Assembly: GCF_023540835.1 (NCBI RefSeq)
Contig: NZ_JALKCU010000003.1
Coordinates: 124,001-188,000, forward strand
Direction: 5' to 3'
Length of the DNA stretch: 64,000 nt
Origin: Marivivens geojensis
Lineage (GTDB): Bacteria > Pseudomonadota > Alphaproteobacteria > Rhodobacterales > Rhodobacteraceae
The position numbers and the translations under genes are program-made. Positions 25,877-35,104 of the stretch are shown here, one piece after another. Every line of letters starts with the position of its first letter. The first letter of the stretch is position 1. Below the pieces are notes generated by a model that did not search any database, had not been told where the DNA came from, and saw nothing but the letters and a program-made list of their open reading frames with translations.

Positions 25877-27478
25877 TTAGCCCTTTTCGAACAGCACATA
25901 GAGCGGCGTGCGGCGCACTTCGGTGAGGGTTTCGTCCGCGCCTGTCTCTGTGATTTCCGTCAGGATCAATTCACGGGCCTCGACCGACAGTGGACAGAGC
26001 GGAACGAGCAGATACTCGGCATCGGCAAACCCACTTAGCCCGCCGTAATACCAAGGCGCACCGCCCGTGAGCGGTTCGAACTCTCCGTAGAGCCAGAACG
26101 AGTTCAATAAGTCAGCGGCGAACAGTTTCGCACCTTGATATCCAGCTTCGGTCAAATCACCGGACACATCTGTGAAATATGCCGTGATCCCGCTGTCGAG
26201 CGCACAATTCCCGAAGGTTTCCCCTTTGAACGAAACGGGTGCGTCGCGGCCTGATTGATCCTGCCATGTCGCATAGGGCTGGCCTTCGGTATCCAAAGCA
26301 ACGGTCGCATCAACGCGGATCGCACGGGCGGTCAGGGTGTAGAGGTCCGCGTTGTCAGGGGTGCCCGAGATCAGAGGTGTAAAGCGTTCGACATCCGCGT
26401 TGAAATGCCGAAACGGGCTGTAGGCGAGGTTCAGGAATGATGGCGTCGCGAATGCAATCGACATGAGTGCAATGCCAGTGATTGTGGCGCGCTCGTCGCC
26501 TTGGTCGGGGCGATGGGCGAGCAGGATGAACGCCATCAGCAAAAGCCACTGCGGATCGTTGCCGAAGTTCTGATAGGTCACGTAAATGAACCCTGGGATC
26601 AGCAAGAGGAGGCCCATCCCAGCGGCGCTAGCCCCACCACGGCGAAGGAAAATAACGCCAGCGATCGCGGCGATTGTCCCACCTTCGTAGGCGGGCGCGG
26701 CAAGGATAGACGCCAACGGCAAACCTGGCGCGGCACGATTAGCCGATCCCGCTACGGTCTGCAAATCCGTAACGTAGGCCAGCCAGAAGCCGATGCCCAT
26801 CCAAGCGGTGAGGATCGCGACGACACCCAAACCTGTCAGGATTGCGATGCCAAAGGCCCGTAGCTGACCCGTCATCAAGAGAGCTACGACGATCACAGGG
26901 GCGAAGGCGACGAAGTAGGTCACTTTGATCATCGCCATAACGCTAAGCATCAACCCTATGATGATCCCGTCAAATAGGCTGTTGCGGGCGAATTGAGGTA
27001 CAAATAGTGCGGCAGGGATCGCGACATAGGCCGCAGCCCATGCCCACCGGTTGTAGTGCATAGAGATCGAGACGCCACTCTCTGCCTCGCCATGGACGAG
27101 GGCGAGGATCAATACCATCACGACAAAACCATAAGGTGCCGCGAGAAGACGCGGGAAGCGTGAGATTGCGACCCAGAAGGTGGGCAACACGAACGCCAAG
27201 GCCATGAGGACTTGCGCCCAAAGGACAGACATCCCGATGCCGAACCCGTTTGCCTTGAACAGGGCGATGGGCGCAAATGCCAAGGCCCCGATGGGTGTCA
27301 TGAAATCGATATGAGGCAATTGGCCAGCGGACATCCGCGACACGATCTCGACCATGTGGAGCGTGTCACCTTCGTGCTTGCCGAGGTAAAATCCGCTCTT
27401 TGCGATGGCCATGCCACCCAAAGCGAGGATCGCCGCCATCAATACGATTAAGACCGAAGTCCGGTTTGCCTGTCTCAT
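25877..27478 (-). CDS. Large membrane protein, possible glycosyltransferase-like
   Basis: The 533-residue protein has about ten membrane helices in residues 8-400 and a soluble C-terminal part of about 150 residues. The first extracytoplasmic loop holds KHEGDTLHMVEIVSRM with an acidic pair and FMTPIGALAF. This layout resembles polyprenyl-phosphate-dependent (GT-C) glycosyltransferases, but no family signature is certain. ATG 27478 was preferred because AAAGAGA lies at a suitable distance; ATG 27484 and 27505 are in frame. It lies between the tad locus and a MoxR-type ATPase, so a role in modifying pili or envelope is possible but unsupported. Confidence 0.7.
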   Translation of the reverse strand: MRQANRTSVLIVLMAAILALGGMAIAKSGFYLGKHEGDTLHMVEIVSRMSAGQLPHIDFMTPIGALAFAPIALFKANGFGIGMSVLWAQVLMALAFVLPTFWVAISRFPRLLAAPYGFVVMVLILALVHGEAESGVSISMHYNRWAWAAAYVAIPAALFVPQFARNSLFDGIIIGLMLSVMAMIKVTYFVAFAPVIVVALLMTGQLRAFGIAILTGLGVVAILTAWMGIGFWLAYVTDLQTVAGSANRAAPGLPLASILAAPAYEGGTIAAIAGVIFLRRGGASAAGMGLLLLIPGFIYVTYQNFGNDPQWLLLMAFILLAHRPDQGDERATITGIALMSIAFATPSFLNLAYSPFRHFNADVERFTPLISGTPDNADLYTLTARAIRVDATVALDTEGQPYATWQDQSGRDAPVSFKGETFGNCALDSGITAYFTDVSGDLTEAGYQGAKLFAADLLNSFWLYGEFEPLTGGAPWYYGGLSGFADAEYLLVPLCPLSVEARELILTEITETGADETLTEVRRTPLYVLFEKG

Positions 27479-27607
27479 GCCCATCTCTTTCAATGGTTTG
27501 TCCATTTTTTGGCCACAATACCCCGTCATGTATTTCTCACAAGGATTACAAGCGCCAGTTGACTGGATCAGATCAGGCAGCGCGGCCCATACGACACAGG
27601 CACGACG

Positions 27608-28918
27608 ATGAATATGCAAGTGAACGCTGTCATGGCACCACCCGCCCCCAAGTCATTGGAGGGGATGCAGCTGCCTATTGTCATGATGCGCGACATCATG
27701 ATCAAGTCGATGTTCCGCACCAATATGACCATCGTCTCTGACATCGCGCGGGTCATTTGTTTGCCGATCCCTGTGACGCAGGAGCTGATCGAAATTGCGC
27801 GGTCTCAACGGCTTATTGAAACTATCGGAATGCTGAGCCCCAATTCAGCCGGCGAGTTGAGCTACCAATTGACCGACGCCGGCAAGGCGCGGGCGCTAGA
27901 GGCGCTTACCCAATCGGAATACTACGGTGCGATGCCAGTGCCGATGGCCGTCTATGCCGAACAGGTGAAACGCCAGTCGATCCGTAACCTGCAAATGACC
28001 CGTGATCGTCTGACTTCGGCGATGGGGCATCTGATCCTACCGCCGAAACTGATCGGTGAACTGGGACCCGCGATTTCGGCAGGCCGTTCGATTCTCATGT
28101 ATGGCCCTCCGGGGAACGGTAAGTCGTCGATCTCGAACGGGATCAGGGACGCGCTGGGCGATAAGATCTATGTGCCCCGTGCAGTTGAATACGCGGGGCA
28201 GGTGATCACCGTTTATGACCCCATCGTGCATTCCGCCGCCGAAGAAGATTTGGACGACCCGAATGCGATCCGCCGCACGTCGGGCAAGTTCGATACGCGG
28301 TATGTAAAGTGTGAACGCCCTACTGTTATCACGGGCGGTGAGCTGTCGCTCGACATGCTGAACCTCGTTTATAACCCCGTGGCACGGACCTATCAGGCGC
28401 CGCTTCAGCTCAAGGCAACAGGCGGCGTGTTCATTGTCGACGACCTTGGCCGCCAAGAAGACCCGCCGCAAAAGCTGGTGAACCGTTGGATTGTTCCGCT
28501 TGAGGAAAACCGCGATATTCTGGCGCTGCAATCAGGTGAGAAATTCGAGGTGCCGTTCGATACCCTCGTGATTTTTTCGACCAACTTCCATCCGAACGAA
28601 ATCTTTGACCAAGCGGCGCTGCGGCGGATTTTCTACAAGATTAAGATCGACGGTCCGAACAAACAGGATTTCCTTAAAATCTTTGCCATGATCGCAAAGA
28701 AAAAAGGGATGCCGCTGGATGAGGCGTCATTGGTCCATTTGCTGAAAAACAAATATCCGACGATTGAGAATACCTACGCGAACTACCAACCAGGTTTCTT
28801 GATCGACCAGATTATTTCGATCTGCGAGTTCGAAGGATTGCACTATCACATGACCCCTGAACTGGTTGACCGCGCATGGGCCAACCTGTTCGTAAAGGAT
28901 GAAGTGATCGTGAAATAA
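27608..28918 (+). CDS. MoxR-like AAA ATPase
   Basis: The 436-residue protein has an N-terminal region of about 150 residues resembling a winged helix (YQLTDAGKARALEAL near 90). An AAA domain follows, with Walker A MYGPPGNGKSSIS (about 164-176), Walker B GGVFIVDDLGRQ (about 275-286) and a sensor-1 segment VIFSTNFHPNE (about 320). The family is often annotated simply as ATPase and is frequently found beside tad pilus genes in alphaproteobacteria, where a chaperone-like role is suspected. The ATG at 27608 is preceded by weak ACGACG. No operon partner follows; the next gene is convergent. Confidence 0.85.
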   Translation: MNMQVNAVMAPPAPKSLEGMQLPIVMMRDIMIKSMFRTNMTIVSDIARVICLPIPVTQELIEIARSQRLIETIGMLSPNSAGELSYQLTDAGKARALEALTQSEYYGAMPVPMAVYAEQVKRQSIRNLQMTRDRLTSAMGHLILPPKLIGELGPAISAGRSILMYGPPGNGKSSISNGIRDALGDKIYVPRAVEYAGQVITVYDPIVHSAAEEDLDDPNAIRRTSGKFDTRYVKCERPTVITGGELSLDMLNLVYNPVARTYQAPLQLKATGGVFIVDDLGRQEDPPQKLVNRWIVPLEENRDILALQSGEKFEVPFDTLVIFSTNFHPNEIFDQAALRRIFYKIKIDGPNKQDFLKIFAMIAKKKGMPLDEASLVHLLKNKYPTIENTYANYQPGFLIDQIISICEFEGLHYHMTPELVDRAWANLFVKDEVIVK

Positions 28919-28924
28919 GGAGCG

Positions 28925-29455
28925 TTAGGCCCCTTCAAAATCGCAAATCGTATGCACATCAAGGCCCATATCGGTTAGCACCTTGCGCCCTCCGAGTTCG
29001 GGAAGGTCGACAACAAACGCGCAAGATACGACCTGCGCGCCGAGTTGTTCGACCAGTTTGATCCCTGCAACTGCGGTGCCACCTGTGGCCAGAAGGTCAT
29101 CCACGATCAGCACGCGTTCACCTGATTCTAGAGCATCTTCGTGTATCTCGACCGTCGCTTCGCCGTATTCGAGTTTGTAATCCTGCGAGATCGTTTTTCC
29201 CGGCAGTTTGCCCTTTTTCCGCACGGGCACGAATCCAACGCCAAGCTGGTGCGCAACCGCACCGCCGAGGATAAAACCACGCGCCTCTAACCCGATCACC
29301 TTATCGATCTTCTGGCCGACATAAGGTTCCAAAAGCTGATCAATCGCCAACCGCAGACCACGCGGATCGCTAAACAGCGTCGTCACGTCACGGAACATAA
29401 TGCCCTCGTGCGGGAAGTCGGGAATGGTGCGGATGTAATCCTTGACGGTTTTCAT
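28925..29455 (-). CDS. apt: Adenine phosphoribosyltransferase
   Basis: Apt converts adenine and PRPP to AMP in purine salvage. The 176-residue protein matches the usual length. The PRPP-binding motif [16 protein letters not shown] lies at about residues 117-132, and [11 protein letters not shown] and EARGFILG are family blocks. It lies 54 nt downstream of the MTA phosphorylase gene on the same strand. That fits the pathway: MTA phosphorylase releases adenine and Apt recycles it. The ATG at 29455 is the only good start. Confidence 0.96.
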   Translation of the reverse strand: MKTVKDYIRTIPDFPHEGIMFRDVTTLFSDPRGLRLAIDQLLEPYVGQKIDKVIGLEARGFILGGAVAHQLGVGFVPVRKKGKLPGKTISQDYKLEYGEATVEIHEDALESGERVLIVDDLLATGGTAVAGIKLVEQLGAQVVSCAFVVDLPELGGRKVLTDMGLDVHTICDFEGA

Positions 29456-29509
29456 AGCGGCCTCTGACTGATTGCGCCTTTGGGTATCAACTCAACACGC
29501 GGGCTGCAA

Positions 29510-30604
29510 TCACTCGAGTAAGTCGGTGATCTTTACTCCGAGAGTATTTGCAATCTTTGCGACCGTATCGAGGCGGGGAGCTTTGGAACGGCCGTATAAG
29601 ATATCGTAGATCGCGCTTTTTCCGAGTCCGCATGCCTCTGCTAACGAACCTGCATTCCACACCTCTGTCCGATCCAAGATCTTGGCTAGGTTTTTCCGAA
29701 AAGTCTTGGAAACATCTGAAGATACTGGTGCCTCAGGTTCCAACACGCGGGCCGCAATCGTCCGTAGCCTCTCGACCATCAACGGATCACGTTTCTCTGG
29801 GGCGGTCATGATCGCGAATTCGAGCGCAGTATCGCATCCGCAGGGGCAGGGAGCGCGGTCAGGGCCGAGTTGCGCGGGCAAGCCAGCCACAGTTTCACGA
29901 GCCTTGGCCGAGTTGCCGTGCAGCGTGCGGATGATGTCCGAGATTTCGACTGCGCCGTGGTCGGGATGCCAGCTGTCGTAATCGGTGATCATCGCGATGG
30001 AGGCGTAGCAAAGTTCTGCTTCGCGTGCGAGTTTGGCTTCGGGCATGTTGGTCATACCGATCACATCGCACCCCCATTGGCGGTAGAGGTGGCTTTCGGC
30101 CATCGACGAAAACTGCGGGCCCTCCATCGCGAGGTAGGTACCGCCACGGTGAACGGTCGTGCCTGTCGCACGCGCTGCGGCCTCGGCTGCGTCCATGAGG
30201 CGGGAGCAGGTCGGGTGCGCGACGCTGACATGCGCCACAAGGCCCGGACCAAAGAATGACTTTTCGCGGGCAAAGGTGCGGTCGATGAACTGATCGACAA
30301 TCACGAAATCACCGGGGGCCATGTCTTCGCGGAAGGACCCGCAGGCGGAAACGCTAAAGACATCTGTCACGCCGAGCATTTTCAGGGCGGCGATATTCGC
30401 GCGGTAGTTCACGGTCGAAGGGGTCTGAACGTGGCCGCGTCCGTGGCGCGGCAGGAATACCATATCGATCCCATCAAGCGTGCCTGTCAGCAAATCATCC
30501 GACGGCATCCCCCACGGCGTTTCCACAGTCACCTAGTCGCGGTTTTCCAATCCGTCGATGTCGTAAACGCCCGATCCGCCGATAATCCCGATTTTTGTCT
30601 GCAT
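29510..30604 (-). pseudogene. mtnP: S-methyl-5'-thioadenosine phosphorylase with in-frame amber codon and C-terminal HTH
   Basis: The enzyme splits methylthioadenosine (from polyamine or homoserine-lactone synthesis) into adenine and methylthioribose-1-phosphate. From ATG 30604 the frame reads MQTKIGIIGGSGVYDIDG and reaches codon 24, TAG at 30533-30535, where relatives have Trp (a one-base change from TGG). After it 340 codons are intact, including FLPRHGRGH, NYRANI, AMEGPQFSS, VIGMTNMPEA and ITDYDSWH. A product started at GTG 30532 would lack the GGSG phosphate loop and is probably inactive. After about residue 295 the protein continues into a XRE-like helix-turn-helix (SLAEACGLGKSAIYDI to ITDLLE), which ordinary MTA phosphorylases lack. 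Either a nonsense allele, readthrough or a sequence error would explain the amber. Confidence 0.85.
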
Positions 30605-30776
30605 GACCCCACCTTTTGCAATCTATGGTTGATATGCTGCCCCGCAGAGAGGCGTTCCACAAGCCCAAAGCCAGTGCCGCCATCGCAACACATGGGCGCC
30701 GAACGCGCGAGCGGGTTCACTTTCAGGCGCTAACAGGTTAGGGCGGCGGCAAGCGAACAGGAATAGGAAAACCAAT

Positions 30777-32390
30777 ATGCCCCGTGCAAGACTGGCGGCT
30801 GTGGCCGGAAAACTCGCGATTGCCGATAAGGGCGATCTGACCCCGAACCAGCTCAAGACCGAAGTGCTGTCGGGCCTGACCGTTGCGTTGGCACTGGTGC
30901 CCGAAGCGGTCGCCTTTGCCTTTGTCGCAGGGGTTCACCCGTTGGTTGGCCTCTATGCGGCGTTTATCATTGGTCTTGTGACAGCAGTGATCGGTGGCCG
31001 TCCGGGTATGATTTCGGGCGCAACAGGTGCGTTGGCCGTTGTGATGGTCGCGCTGGTGGCTGAGCACGGCGTTGAATACCTCTTTGCCACCGTTGTTCTG
31101 ATGGGGATCATCCAGTTGCTCGTTGGTGTGATGCATTGGGGCAAGTTCATCCGCCTCGTTCCACACCCTGTTATGCTGGGCTTTGTGAATGGTCTGGCGA
31201 TCGTGATTTTCCTTGCGCAGATGAGCCAGTTTCAGGTTCCGGGCAGTGCTGAGGCCGCAGGCCACGGCATGTCGGGTGGCGAATGGCTGTCAGGTATGCA
31301 GCTTTATATGATGCTGGGCCTTGTGGCGCTGACGATGGCGATCATCTGGGGTATTCCGAAGGTGACGAACATCATCCCCGCTCCACTGGCTGGGATCGGC
31401 ATTACCGCGATCATCGTGATTGCGTTTGGCATCGACGTTCCACGTGTCGGTGACATGGCCGAGATCAAGGGTGGTCTGCCGATGTTCCATTTTCCGCAGG
31501 TGCCGATGACCTTTGAGACTCTCAAAATCATCCTGCCGTATTCGGTTATTCTGGCCGCGATTGGCCTGATCGAGAGCCTCCTGACGCTGAACCTTGTAGG
31601 CGAAATGACAGGCAAACGTGGTGGCGCATCGCAGGAGTGCATCGCGCAGGGCACCGCGAATTTTATCGCTGGTTTCTTTGGCACGATGGGCGGTTGCGCG
31701 ATGATTGGTCAGTCGATGATCAACGTGAAATCTGGTGGTCGCACCCGCGTGGCGGCAATCACTGCGGCGTTGTTCCTTCTGGCGTTTATCGTTGTGGCTT
31801 CGCCGCTGATTGAACAAATCCCGTTGGCGGCATTGGTTGGTGTGATGTTCATGGTGGTGATCGGCACCTTTGCGTGGAACTCGTTCAAAATCCTGTTCCG
31901 CGTACCGATGACGGATGCCTTTGTGATCGTCCTCGTGACCGTTGTGACGGTGTGGACCGACCTCGCGACGGCTGTTGTGGTTGGTGTGATTGTGTCGGCG
32001 CTGGCTTATGCATGGACCAATGCGCGCCGTATCCACGCGAAAACCTACAGCACTCCCGAGGGGGCGAAAGTCTATCAGGTTCAGGGCCCGCTGTTCTTTG
32101 GCTCGACGGATGGCTTTATCGAATTGTTCGATTTTGCTGGCGACCCGAGCCTCGTGATCGTGGACTTCAACGACAGTCGTGTGGCGGACCAATCCGCGTT
32201 GCAGGCGATCGAAACCGTTGCAGCGAAATACGAGCAGGCGGGTAAGAGAATCCAATTGCGTCACCTGAGCCGCGATTGCCACAAGCTATTGACCAAAGCT
32301 GGGCACCTGATGGTCGATAGTGACGATGATCCGGATTACGAGATCGCTGTGGACTATGGCGTCCGCACCGGCATCTTGGGTGGACATTGA
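30777..32390 (+). CDS. SulP/SLC26 family anion transporter with STAS domain
   Basis: This inner membrane carrier probably moves sulfate, bicarbonate or another anion. The 537-residue protein has about 12 helices in residues 28-410. The family start GLTVALALVPEAVAFAFVAG (about 36-55) and GGRPGMISGATGALAVV are present. A cytoplasmic STAS domain (about 435-525) includes FNDSRVADQSALQAIE. The substrate cannot be read from the sequence; the short, VPEAVAF-type branch is often annotated as a sulfate permease. TAGGAAAA precedes the ATG. It is divergent from the MTA phosphorylase gene over a 172-bp gap and ends at a good terminator. Confidence 0.9.
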   Translation: MPRARLAAVAGKLAIADKGDLTPNQLKTEVLSGLTVALALVPEAVAFAFVAGVHPLVGLYAAFIIGLVTAVIGGRPGMISGATGALAVVMVALVAEHGVEYLFATVVLMGIIQLLVGVMHWGKFIRLVPHPVMLGFVNGLAIVIFLAQMSQFQVPGSAEAAGHGMSGGEWLSGMQLYMMLGLVALTMAIIWGIPKVTNIIPAPLAGIGITAIIVIAFGIDVPRVGDMAEIKGGLPMFHFPQVPMTFETLKIILPYSVILAAIGLIESLLTLNLVGEMTGKRGGASQECIAQGTANFIAGFFGTMGGCAMIGQSMINVKSGGRTRVAAITAALFLLAFIVVASPLIEQIPLAALVGVMFMVVIGTFAWNSFKILFRVPMTDAFVIVLVTVVTVWTDLATAVVVGVIVSALAYAWTNARRIHAKTYSTPEGAKVYQVQGPLFFGSTDGFIELFDFAGDPSLVIVDFNDSRVADQSALQAIETVAAKYEQAGKRIQLRHLSRDCHKLLTKAGHLMVDSDDDPDYEIAVDYGVRTGILGGH

Positions 32391-32393
32391 TTT

Positions 32394-32415
32394 AGGGGCC
32401 TTCGGGCCCCTTTTC
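32394..32415 (+). terminator. Terminator after the SulP gene
   Basis: GGGGCC-TTCG-GGCCCC followed by TTTTCATTT, 4 nt after the stop. A stable TTCG tetraloop closes it. Confidence 0.85.
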
Positions 32416-32465
32416 ATTTCTCAGTGATGAGGAGTGGATATATCGTGGCTGTATGAGGGGGCACC

Positions 32466-33089
32466 ATGATGATAACTGACGTCGAAGATTTCTTTACAAA
32501 GGGCTGCGGTCGCTGTGCCCGCTTTGAGACGCCAGACTGTTCGACGCAAATTTGGGGCGATGGTGTGCGGCAGTTGCGCGAGATCTGCTTGAACGCGGGG
32601 CTGACGGAAACGGTGAAATGGGGTCATGCCTGCTACACGCACGCGGACCGCAACATCGTTATTATTGGGGCCTTTCGCGACAATTTCCGTCTGAACTTTT
32701 TCAACGCGGGACTGCTTAAAGACCCAGAAGGTGTTCTGGAAAAACAGGGCGCTGAGACAAAGACCCCTGATATGCTGCGCTTTACCGCGGCTGATCAGGT
32801 GGCGGCCAAAGCTGCAATCGCGTCGGCTTATATTGCAGAGGCAATAGGCTATGCAGAGGCAGGCATTAAGGAAAAGAAAACGACGACAGAGTTGGAACTG
32901 CCCGAGGAATTGGCCAATGCTCTCGACGCTGATCCCGAAATGGCTGAGGCCTTTGCCGCACTGACACCGGGGCGGCGGCGCAGTTACGTGATGAACCTGA
33001 ACGCCGCCAAACAAACGGCGACCCGCATCAATCGGATCGCCAAGTTTCGCGAGGGTATTTTAGCGGGTAAAGGCCTGAACGAACGCTAG
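32466..33089 (+). CDS. YdeI/OmpD-associated family protein (DUF1801-type)
   Basis: The 207-residue protein has an N-terminal DUF1801-like domain (residues 15-115, with ETVKWGHACYTH and FRDNFRLNFFNAG) and the YdeI C-terminal region LTPGRRRSYVMNLNAAKQTATRI cut in its middle (about 160-190). Members are soluble cytoplasmic proteins linked to resistance to antimicrobial peptides in some bacteria, but the biochemical role is unsettled. ATG 32466 and 32469 are adjacent; either may be used. It runs tail to tail into the flavin reductase gene with a 4-nt gap. Confidence 0.85.
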   Translation: MMITDVEDFFTKGCGRCARFETPDCSTQIWGDGVRQLREICLNAGLTETVKWGHACYTHADRNIVIIGAFRDNFRLNFFNAGLLKDPEGVLEKQGAETKTPDMLRFTAADQVAAKAAIASAYIAEAIGYAEAGIKEKKTTTELELPEELANALDADPEMAEAFAALTPGRRRSYVMNLNAAKQTATRINRIAKFREGILAGKGLNER

Positions 33090-33093
33090 GCGA

Positions 33094-33702
33094 TTACGCC
33101 TTGTCGTCGGGCCTCGTGAGCGAGAAGACCTCTTTGACGATCGCATAATCGCGGTAGCCAAGGCGAGCGAGTGGCTGGAAACGGGTCACATCGAACACGC
33201 CATCAACTAGGCAGTCATCCCGCATGTGCACGCCAACGACCTCACCAAAGATCGCGGTACTTTCGTCCCCTTCGAGCTTTACGATCTGGGTAAGGCGGCA
33301 TTCCAATGATGCAGGTGCATTCGCGACTCGGGCGCAAGCGATCTGGTCGCACTCAGCCTTATCAATCCCAGCGAATTCGAATTCATCGACATGCGCCGCA
33401 TGGCTGCCCGAGGTCGCATTCATCGCGTCGCGCATGGCGTATTCAACGATGTTCACACAGAAGACACCTGTTTCGCGGATATTGGCGAGGCTGTCTTTGC
33501 CGTCACGATCAACCTTTGTCCCGCTGGATGAGAACATGACTTGGGGCGGCGTGTAGGCGACGGCGTTAAAGAACGAATAGGGGGCCAAATTGTCGACGCC
33601 ATCCGCGCCACGGCTCGAAATCCAGCCAATCGGTCGGGGAGATACAATCGCGTTAAACGGATTATGCGGCAGGCCGTGGCCATCGGCCGGACGATAGAAC
33701 AT
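33094..33702 (-). CDS. Flavin reductase family protein (FMN-binding split barrel)
   Basis: The 202-residue protein binds FMN and probably reduces flavin or a small substrate with NAD(P)H. Residues 15-160 form the flavin reductase-like domain: NPFNAIVSPRPIGWISSRG, LAPYSFFNAVAYTPPQVMFS (about 41-60) and ETGVFCVNIV. The RPIGWISS segment is the hallmark of the DIM6/NTAB branch. The substrate is unknown. It is divergent from the GNAT gene at 33787 with an 84-bp gap. Confidence 0.9.
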   Translation of the reverse strand: MFYRPADGHGLPHNPFNAIVSPRPIGWISSRGADGVDNLAPYSFFNAVAYTPPQVMFSSSGTKVDRDGKDSLANIRETGVFCVNIVEYAMRDAMNATSGSHAAHVDEFEFAGIDKAECDQIACARVANAPASLECRLTQIVKLEGDESTAIFGEVVGVHMRDDCLVDGVFDVTRFQPLARLGYRDYAIVKEVFSLTRPDDKA

Positions 33703-33786
33703 ATTAAAAAGACCTTCATCTGGTTTGCGGCAGAGGTAGCGTCATGCTAGGGCGTCTTCCAGACTTTAAGCGGAAAAAAGCTGGCA

Positions 33787-34338
33787 ATGATCCAACTGAA
33801 TTTGGAAACAGCGCAGGATTGGTGGGAAGTCGAGGCACTTTATGACCTCTGCTTTGCCCCAGGTCGAACGGCACTCTCGTCGTATCGGCTTCGTGATGGC
33901 GTTGATCCGATTGAGCAGCTTTGTTTCACCGCACGAGATCAAGACGGGATTCTCGCGGGCGTGATCCGCAACTGGCCTGTCTATGTGGGTAATCGGTTGG
34001 CGATCCTCCTCGGCCCTGTGGCCGTTCACCCGACCCGTCAGGGCGAAGGGGTCGGTGGTGCGCTCATGCGCAAGACCCTGAACCGCGCCTTTGATCTGGG
34101 TTGGTCGCGTGTCATGCTGGTGGGGGATTACCCCTATTACAAACGGTTCGGTTTCTTTCATCTAGAGGGCGTCGAGATGCCGCCGCCGACAAACCCTGAC
34201 CGTATTCTGGGCTATAATCTTTGTCCGTCGGCATGGACGGGAGTTACGGGCAAAGTTCTGCCCGCCCCTGATTGTAATCCCGGTGGTCGTCCCCATTTCA
34301 AAGGGCATGATCACGAAAAGCCCGCCTCGACTGATTAA
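33787..34338 (+). CDS. GNAT family N-acetyltransferase
   Basis: The 183-residue protein has the GNAT acetyl-CoA-binding signature LGPVAVHPTRQGEGVGGALM (about residues 78-97), a V/R-x-x-Q-G-x-G/A-type loop. MLVGDYPYYKRFGFFHLEG (about 117-135) is typical of the YhbS branch. The acceptor is not known. ATG 33787 follows GGAAAAAAGCTGGCA. Its end overlaps the EcsC gene by 32 nt if that gene starts at 34307. Confidence 0.88.
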   Translation: MIQLNLETAQDWWEVEALYDLCFAPGRTALSSYRLRDGVDPIEQLCFTARDQDGILAGVIRNWPVYVGNRLAILLGPVAVHPTRQGEGVGGALMRKTLNRAFDLGWSRVMLVGDYPYYKRFGFFHLEGVEMPPPTNPDRILGYNLCPSAWTGVTGKVLPAPDCNPGGRPHFKGHDHEKPASTD

Positions 34339-35104
34339 CCCGACCAACCCACTTGATGCCGCTGGGCGCGAGAGGGTGCGGGCTTTGGCGAAGCGTCAAG
34401 CCTCTGCAAACGGCATGTTGATGCAGGTGATCACCTATGTGGGTGGTCAGGTCGAGGACGGCATGAAACTGCTGCCCGCCGCGTTCCGAACCAAAATCGA
34501 AGGGGCCGCACGAACTGCGTTAGAGCGCAGTTTTCATATGGCCAAAGCATCGCGGCAGGGTCCGTTAGAGCGGGCCGTTGCCAGCGACCGTCTGCACAAG
34601 GTGATCGGCGCGATTTCGGGAGCCCTGGGTGGTGTTGGTGGTGTTCCGACTGCGATTGCAGAGATACCTGTCGCGACGACGATTATCTTTCGGGCTGTGC
34701 AGGGCGTGGCGCAAAACTATGGCGAAGATATCGACAGTGACGAGACGCGCGCAGAGTGTCTGCGGGTGTTCAGCGCGGGCGGACCGGATGCCGATGACGA
34801 TGGGATCGACACGAGCTTCATCGGGGCTCGCGTGGCCCTGACGGGACCTGCGATCCATTCTCTGATTGCTAAGGTGGCGCCGAAATTTGCGGCAGTTCTG
34901 ACGCAAAAGCTCGCCACGCAAGCGGTGCCTGTTTTGGGTGCGGCTGCTGGGGCGGGAACCAATTTAGCTTTTGTGAACTACTACACCGAAATGGCGCATG
35001 TTCACTTTGGTCTGCGGCAGTTGGCGCGAGAATTCGACCCCGATCAGGTGATCGAGGCCTTCCATGCGGAAACGGCTAAAGGGCGTTCTGTCTCGAAACG
35101 CTAA
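34307..35104 (+). CDS. EcsC family protein
   Basis: The 265-residue protein belongs to the EcsC family named after a Bacillus ABC transporter locus; the biochemical role is unknown. The central region has glycine/alanine-rich amphipathic helices: GAISGALGGVGGVPTAIAEI (about residues 104-123), the TTIIFRAVQGVAQNYGED segment after it, and KLATQAVPVLGAAAGAGTN near 205. These may dip into membrane. The start at 34307 is preferred over 34283; both overlap the GNAT gene, which suggests coupled translation. It abuts ptsP tail to tail with no gap. Confidence 0.82.
   Translation: MITKSPPRLINPTNPLDAAGRERVRALAKRQASANGMLMQVITYVGGQVEDGMKLLPAAFRTKIEGAARTALERSFHMAKASRQGPLERAVASDRLHKVIGAISGALGGVGGVPTAIAEIPVATTIIFRAVQGVAQNYGEDIDSDETRAECLRVFSAGGPDADDDGIDTSFIGARVALTGPAIHSLIAKVAPKFAAVLTQKLATQAVPVLGAAAGAGTNLAFVNYYTEMAHVHFGLRQLAREFDPDQVIEAFHAETAKGRSVSKR

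Noticed and set aside
31290-32282. 330-codon minus-strand frame inside the SulP gene
   Set aside because: His/Arg/Asn-rich antisense shadow of a clearly real transporter gene.
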